64,000 nucleotides of DNA from Pseudoxanthomonas sp. X-1 (GTDB lineage: Bacteria > Pseudomonadota > Gammaproteobacteria > Xanthomonadales > Xanthomonadaceae). A program made the position numbers and the translations under genes. The DNA is taken from positions 4,066,001-4,130,000 of the forward strand of contig NZ_CP083376.1 in NCBI RefSeq assembly GCF_020042665.1, given 5' to 3'. This document shows, piece after piece, positions 63,025 to 64,000 of the stretch. The notes under the pieces are model-generated. The model was not told the DNA's origin, made no database searches, and saw only the letters and a list, made by a program, of their open reading frames with translations. Every line of letters starts with the position of its first letter. The first letter of the stretch is position 1.

Positions 63025-63792
63025 ATGGGCCAGGGCAAAGCGCGCGCATGGTACGTCATCTCCCTGCGGCCTCAGGGCGGGCACGCCGCGCTGCGCCGCG
63101 CTGCCGCGCGCGTGGGCGCCGGGGTGATCGCGCTCTCGCCCTGGTCGCTGGTGGCGCGCGAGGACGACGAAGCGCGGCAGGCCTGGGAGGCGGCGCGGGC
63201 CTGTGAGGTGGTGGTGTTCACCAGCCCGGCGGCGGTGCGCTTCGCCCATGCCCTGGTGCCCATCGGCGCGGGTCCGGGCCAGGTCCTGATCGGTACCGGC
63301 AGCGGCACGCGCGCGGCGCTGGCGCGGCTGGGGCTGGCGGCGCTCGCCCCGTCCCGCATGGACAGCGAGGGTCTGCTGGACCTGCCGGCGCTGGCCACGC
63401 TCGCGCGGCGCCCGGTCGGGCTGGTCACCGCGCCGCAGGGGCGCGGCACACTGGCGCCGGCGCTGCAGGCGCGCGGTGCGCAGCTGCACCTGGCCGAGGT
63501 GTATCAGCGCCAGCCGGTGCCGCTGTCGGCACGGGCCATCGCCCGGCTCGACGCGCTGCAGGCGCCGGCCTGCGTGCTGGTGACCAGCGGCGGCGCGCTG
63601 CGCGAGGTGCTCGAACGCCTGCCCGCGCGCTCGGCGGCGGCGCTGCGCGCGCAGCCGGCGATCGTGGCCAGCGCGCGGCTGGCGGGCCTGGCGCTGCAGG
63701 CCGGATTCGAGCGGGTGCTGCAGGCCGAAGGCCCGCGTGCGGCGCAGCTGCTGGCGACCGCGCAGGCCATGTACTCACATCGCTTGAGCTAG
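63025..63792 (+). CDS. hemD: Uroporphyrinogen-III synthase
   Basis: HemD closes hydroxymethylbilane to uroporphyrinogen III in heme synthesis. The 255-residue protein has two HemD lobes with weak overall conservation, as usual. The first has VVFTSPAAVRFAH and LIGTGSGTRAALARLG, the second VLVTSGGALREVLERLP. It sits upstream of a hemX-like gene, a common order. Confidence 0.92.
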   Translation: MGQGKARAWYVISLRPQGGHAALRRAAARVGAGVIALSPWSLVAREDDEARQAWEAARACEVVVFTSPAAVRFAHALVPIGAGPGQVLIGTGSGTRAALARLGLAALAPSRMDSEGLLDLPALATLARRPVGLVTAPQGRGTLAPALQARGAQLHLAEVYQRQPVPLSARAIARLDALQAPACVLVTSGGALREVLERLPARSAAALRAQPAIVASARLAGLALQAGFERVLQAEGPRAAQLLATAQAMYSHRLS

Positions 63793-63854
63793 CATGCGGC
63801 CGATCCCGCCGCGCCACACGCGCCTGTTCCACGCTGCTTTGTTGGAGTGCCCCC

Positions 63855-64000
63855 TTGAACGATGCCATCGCCAGCGCCGAGTCCGAGCCGCGCCCGCGCC
63901 GCCGCATCTGGCCAGCCCTGATCGCGCTGCTGCTGATCGCCGCACTGGCGGCGGGCGGCTGGTACGGCTGGCAGCAATGGCAGGGCCGGCGCAGCGCACA
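63855..64000 (+). CDS. hemX: HemX-like membrane protein (partial, N-terminus)
   Basis: Only about 48 residues are visible. A TTG start at 63855 lies seven bases after GGAG. The protein has a charged N-terminus (SEPRPRRRIWP) and one membrane helix (LIALLLIAALAAGGWYGW). HemX-type proteins (often called uroporphyrinogen-III C-methyltransferase-like) have this layout and follow hemD. The catalytic part is outside the window, so identity is inferred. Confidence 0.7.
   Translation, partial: MNDAIASAESEPRPRRRIWPALIALLLIAALAAGGWYGWQQWQGRRSA

Overview
The window is high-GC chromosomal DNA with dense protein coding and no phage, plasmid, transposase, tRNA, rRNA or CRISPR. Gene content and style point to the Xanthomonadaceae/Lysobacteraceae of the Gammaproteobacteria, in the range of Pseudoxanthomonas, Luteimonas, Lysobacter or Stenotrophomonas. 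The clues are an oleABCD long-chain olefin cluster, a full aa3 cytochrome oxidase assembly locus, ubiJ-ubiB, gpsA-secB, TAGAAT-type -10 boxes and a REP-like palindrome of the form GTGGGAGCCGCC...GGCGGCTCCCAC.

Layout. 1-4.97 kb: acyltransferase (cut by the edge) and arfB; a DUF2059 protein with a Lys/Ser/Thr tail; ung; tsaD divergent from rpsU; yqeY. 5.1-9.5 kb: a likely iron-regulated operon of TonB-dependent receptor, two small membrane proteins and a PepSY reductase. 9.6-15 kb: YihY, primase DnaG, an SBF-like transporter and a LacI regulator. 15.1-23.7 kb: cytochrome c oxidase and heme A supercluster (ctaB, ctaA, SCO-like, SURF1, ctaE, ctaG, a 47-residue protein, ctaD, ctaC, DUF2244). 24-32 kb: a GGDEF protein behind a sigma54-like promoter, FadL, rhomboid protease, DUF1820, 2-hydroxyacid dehydrogenase, S41 protease, EnvC. 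32-42 kb: a seven-repeat secreted protein, M28 lipoprotein peptidase, pseudouridine synthase, a second FadL, thioredoxin-like protein, O-methyltransferase, ubiB, ubiJ, GNAT, DUF1328. 42.1-48.4 kb: oleD, oleC, oleB and oleA on the minus strand, with ykgJ-like and yecA-like genes on the plus strand between them. 48.5-64 kb: DUF4156 lipoprotein, M16 peptidase, a repeat protein with sigma54-type promoter and upstream sites, trmL, ohrR-ohr, an Lrp regulator divergent from putA, a candidate small RNA, an XRE regulator, gpsA, secB, rhodanese, a thioesterase, hemD and the start of a hemX-like gene.

How it works together. The cox region encodes the oxidase subunits, copper insertion and heme A synthesis, mostly in overlapping reading frames. 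UbiJ/UbiB supply ubiquinone, and PutA feeds electrons into the quinone pool. OleA-D condense fatty acyl-CoAs to long-chain olefins, and two FadL porins could import fatty acids. Least explained are the sigma54-linked repeat protein at 52.6 kb, the VNG-repeat protein at 32.2 kb, the possible small RNA after putA, and at least seven palindromic repeats.
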